Below the pieces are notes generated by a model, which did not search any database, had not been told where the DNA came from, and saw only the letters and a program-made list of their open reading frames with translations. From NCBI GenBank assembly GCA_023434825.1, contig JAEYSH010000056.1, positions 1 through 7,811 of the forward strand: 7,811 bases of DNA. The letters run 5' to 3'. A program made the translations under genes and the position numbers. The stretch's first letter is position 1; each line of letters opens with the position of its first letter. This document shows positions 6,839 to 7,811 of the stretch, piece after piece. Origin of the DNA: Methanobacteriota archaeon (lineage in GTDB: Archaea; Methanobacteriota; Methanobacteria; Methanobacteriales; Methanobacteriaceae).

Positions 6839-6940
6839 CATTGCTGGGTTAGGAGAGCTTTCAGGTATGAGTTTTTAGAAAGAACTGCGGAGCTACTTCT
6901 GGAAAATGGAGAGTTATGGCATCTTCAGAATTTGAATTAG
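6839..6940 (+). pseudogene. Possible degenerate coding fragment, unidentified
   Basis: This frame runs from just after a stop at 6836-6838 to TAG at 6938-6940 and has no plausible start codon or ribosome-binding site. Its C-terminal part, FLERTAELLLENGELWHL, has an amphipathic, charged character more like real protein than random AT-rich translation. A one-base frameshift in the T5 run at 6872-6876 would join it to an upstream frame (about 6770-6875) ending in GELSGMSF, which carries an ATG at 6867. The LL-x2-G-x-L-x2-L spacing faintly recalls transposon-encoded TnpV-type proteins of clostridia, but the match is too short to claim. It could equally be chance. Confidence 0.25.
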
Positions 6941-7115
6941 TGGGAAAAGGGGGTGCACCCATATCCTCTTAGCCTTACCAACTGAAAAGAAAAGAGGAGT
7001 TTTCAACGTTACCACAACACAGTGACACAAAAAGAACTTCTTTACGATAATTTTATGAAATTGTAATAATTCAATAGATGTCAGGATGGAAATTATATGG
7101 TAAGATAATATAGGA

Positions 7116-7142
7116 CTGCGCTGCCTTAAACGCAGCTTTTTT
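7116..7142 (+). terminator. Weak terminator-like hairpin upstream of the Ig-like protein gene
   Basis: CTGCG (7116-7120) can pair with CGCAG (7131-7135), or alternatively GCTGC (7120-7124) with GCAGC (7132-7136), each 5 bp. A run of six T follows (7137-7142). The stem is short, so termination would be weak. It may belong to a gene lost from this junction, or act as an attenuator before the downstream pair of genes. Confidence 0.4.
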
Positions 7143-7143
7143 C

Positions 7144-7218
7144 ATGAAGCAAAGGTTTCCTGAAGGCTGCCGCAGGTAAAAAATGGATATGAGTATGGAG
7201 GCCTAGATGAAGCAAAGG
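7144..7218 (+). repeat. 12-bp direct repeat ATGAAGCAAAGG
   Basis: Identical copies lie at 7144-7155 and 7207-7218, 63 bp apart. The second copy is the start of the Ig-like protein gene (Met-Lys-Gln-Arg) with a good ribosome-binding site. The first has none and opens an 11-codon frame, so only the second is a credible start. The copies may mark a small duplication or rearrangement at the 5' edge of the gene. Confidence 0.6.
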
Positions 7219-7602
7219 AAATTTCACTTACACTTAACATTGTTCGGAACTATCGTTTTAGTACTGGTACTTGTTTTATTGTTCCAGACCTTAAAGGGAA
7301 AAGCGGAGCCGATCTTCGATGACAATACCATGACTACATATTATGCAAAAACCGTTCTTGGAACAGCGCCGGATTTGCAGGCAGAGCGGTATTTTAATAA
7401 GGACAACTACCAACTTTCCGGCTTCACCTTTGATGTCAGCCAGTGCGACTGGAATAAAGCAGGTACATACCGGGTTCCAGTAATTTACGATGGAAAGAAA
7501 ACCAACTGTGTGGTGCAGGTGGAGGTTCGCAACACCTTGGAAGAGATACCGGAGACGGTCGCTTCCATCAATGAAAATGCAGTTTTAACAGAGAAGAAGT
7601 AA
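7207..7602 (+). CDS. Membrane-anchored extracellular protein with Ig-like domain, hypothetical
   Basis: This 131-aa protein has a basic N-terminus (MKQRKFHLH) followed by one hydrophobic segment (about 10-29) that acts as an uncleaved anchor or signal peptide; no lipobox Cys is present. The rest should face outside. Residues about 35-108 resemble a single bacterial Ig-like/DUF5011-type beta-sandwich: an extended start (TMTTYYAKTVLGTAPDL), a central D-W-N-K-A-G-T-Y-R-V-P-V segment and a closing strand CVVQVEV. C80 and C101 could form a disulfide across the sheet. A polar tail ends EKK. The start follows GGAGG (7197-7201) by 5 nt. The stop codon abuts the Shine-Dalgarno of the Nudix gene, so the two are one operon. 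G+C resembles the MerR flank and not the RiPP block, so it is probably resident. Its function is unknown; a role in the cell envelope is a guess from topology. Confidence 0.75.
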   Translation: MKQRKFHLHLTLFGTIVLVLVLVLLFQTLKGKAEPIFDDNTMTTYYAKTVLGTAPDLQAERYFNKDNYQLSGFTFDVSQCDWNKAGTYRVPVIYDGKKTNCVVQVEVRNTLEEIPETVASINENAVLTEKK

Positions 7603-7615
7603 GGAGAAAATCCAC

Positions 7616-7811
7616 ATGGAGCGTCATAGCTTAACGACCCTTTGCTACATCGAGAAAGAGGACCAATATCTCATGCTTCACCGCATTAAAAAGAAGAATG
7701 ATATCAATCAGGATAAATGGCTGGGAGTCGGAGGCCATCTGGAGGAAGGGGAAAGCCCGGAAGATTGTCTTTTAAGAGAAGTAAAGGAAGAAACCGGCCT
7801 GACGTTACTGT
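7616..7811 (+). CDS. Nudix hydrolase, MutT-like, 3' end outside window
   Basis: The first 65 residues of a Nudix-family pyrophosphatase are visible, beginning MERHSLTTLCYIEKEDQYLM. The Nudix box is complete: GHLEEGE, then RE in LLREVKEETGL, matching GX5EX7REUXEEXGU with the metal-binding glutamates. The preceding KWLGVGGHLEEGE is typical of 8-oxo-dGTP diphosphatase-like members that hydrolyse nucleoside diphosphate derivatives, but substrate cannot be set from the box alone. AAGGAG (7601-7606) ends 9 nt before the ATG and overlaps the stop codon of the upstream gene, indicating co-translation from one mRNA. Composition fits the resident chromosome. Confidence 0.92.
   Translation, partial: MERHSLTTLCYIEKEDQYLMLHRIKKKNDINQDKWLGVGGHLEEGESPEDCLLREVKEETGLTLL

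Larger units (their letters stand above)
6712..7206. other. 495-bp non-coding stretch with possible decayed gene remnants
   Basis: Apart from the operon terminator at its left end and a weak terminator-like hairpin near 7116-7142, I see no intact gene on either strand. At 6839-6940 an open stretch without a start encodes ...FLERTAELLLENGELWHLQ..., which looks protein-like. Adjacent frames give open stretches of about 40 codons from 6770 to a stop at 6876. GGGTGCACCC (6951-6960) is a perfect 10-bp palindrome, and TCCTCTT/AAGAGGA (6964-6970, 6992-6998) forms a loose inverted repeat. Together this looks like the degenerate junction between the acquired operon and resident DNA; no transposase, integrase or clear attachment site is recognisable. 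Confidence 0.6.

Noticed and set aside
6951..6960. GGGTGCACCC palindrome as an operator or attachment site
   Set aside because: A single 10-bp palindrome with no gene, promoter or second copy beside it in the window; not enough to assign a role.
6973..7050. 25-codon open frame reading ...QLKRKEEFSTLPQHSD...
   Set aside because: No start codon and no family resemblance I can name; short enough to be chance.
265..7206. Matching direct repeats at both ends of the AT-rich block marking an attachment site
   Set aside because: Only trivial AT-rich matches such as ATAATTC are shared between the left (265-470) and right (6712-7206) gaps; no convincing att pair seen by eye.
1..7811. CRISPR array, tRNA, rRNA or riboswitch
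   Set aside because: No regularly spaced repeats, tRNA-like cloverleaf, rRNA sequence or known riboswitch core noticed on either strand.

Overview
The window looks like a chromosomal segment of a low-to-moderate GC Gram-positive anaerobe, probably a clostridium of the Lachnospiraceae type. This rests on strong AGGAGG ribosome-binding sites, all genes on one strand, and protein families typical of that group; the taxon is inferred.

The centre (about 265-6775) is an AT-rich block that reads as one RiPP (ribosomally made, post-translationally modified peptide) operon. In order it holds: (1) a 51-codon Cys-rich peptide gene at 471-626, probably the precursor; (2) a perfect 10-bp stem-loop at 647-673; (3) a radical SAM/SPASM maturase (693-2078); (4) an ABC ATPase of the MacB/BceA class (2109-2843); (5) a 10-TM FtsX/BceB-like permease with a large extracellular loop (2892-4871); (6) a fused membrane-ATPase ABC exporter (4882-6711); and (7) a terminator hairpin at 6725-6764. 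All genes are on the + strand with gaps of 10-66 nt. A working model: the maturase installs radical-derived cross-links on the peptide, the 609-aa exporter pumps it out, and the BceAB-like pair gives self-protection or extrudes or senses the product. No leader peptidase, two-component system or dedicated regulator is visible in the window. Repeated elements upstream of the precursor gene suggest activator-controlled transcription.

The flanks differ in composition. On the left is a MerR/TipA-like regulator, cut by the window edge on its 5' side and ending prematurely at 264 just where the sequence turns AT-rich. On the right, after a 495-bp stretch with possible decayed coding remnants (6712-7206), composition returns to that of the left flank. 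There an N-terminally anchored Ig-like extracellular protein (7207-7602) is tightly coupled to a Nudix hydrolase (7616 onward, cut by the window edge). Hand counts illustrate the contrast: 26/60 G+C at 61-120, 12/60 at 4921-4980, 27/60 at 7621-7680. The broken regulator and the composition shift suggest that the RiPP operon was acquired horizontally and landed in or next to the merR gene.

The most interesting item is the 471-626 peptide. It carries six Cys in a C-X2-C-X2-C-X6-C-X2-C-X4-C layout with a repeated CxxCD(E/Q) module, and I do not recognise it as a named precursor family.
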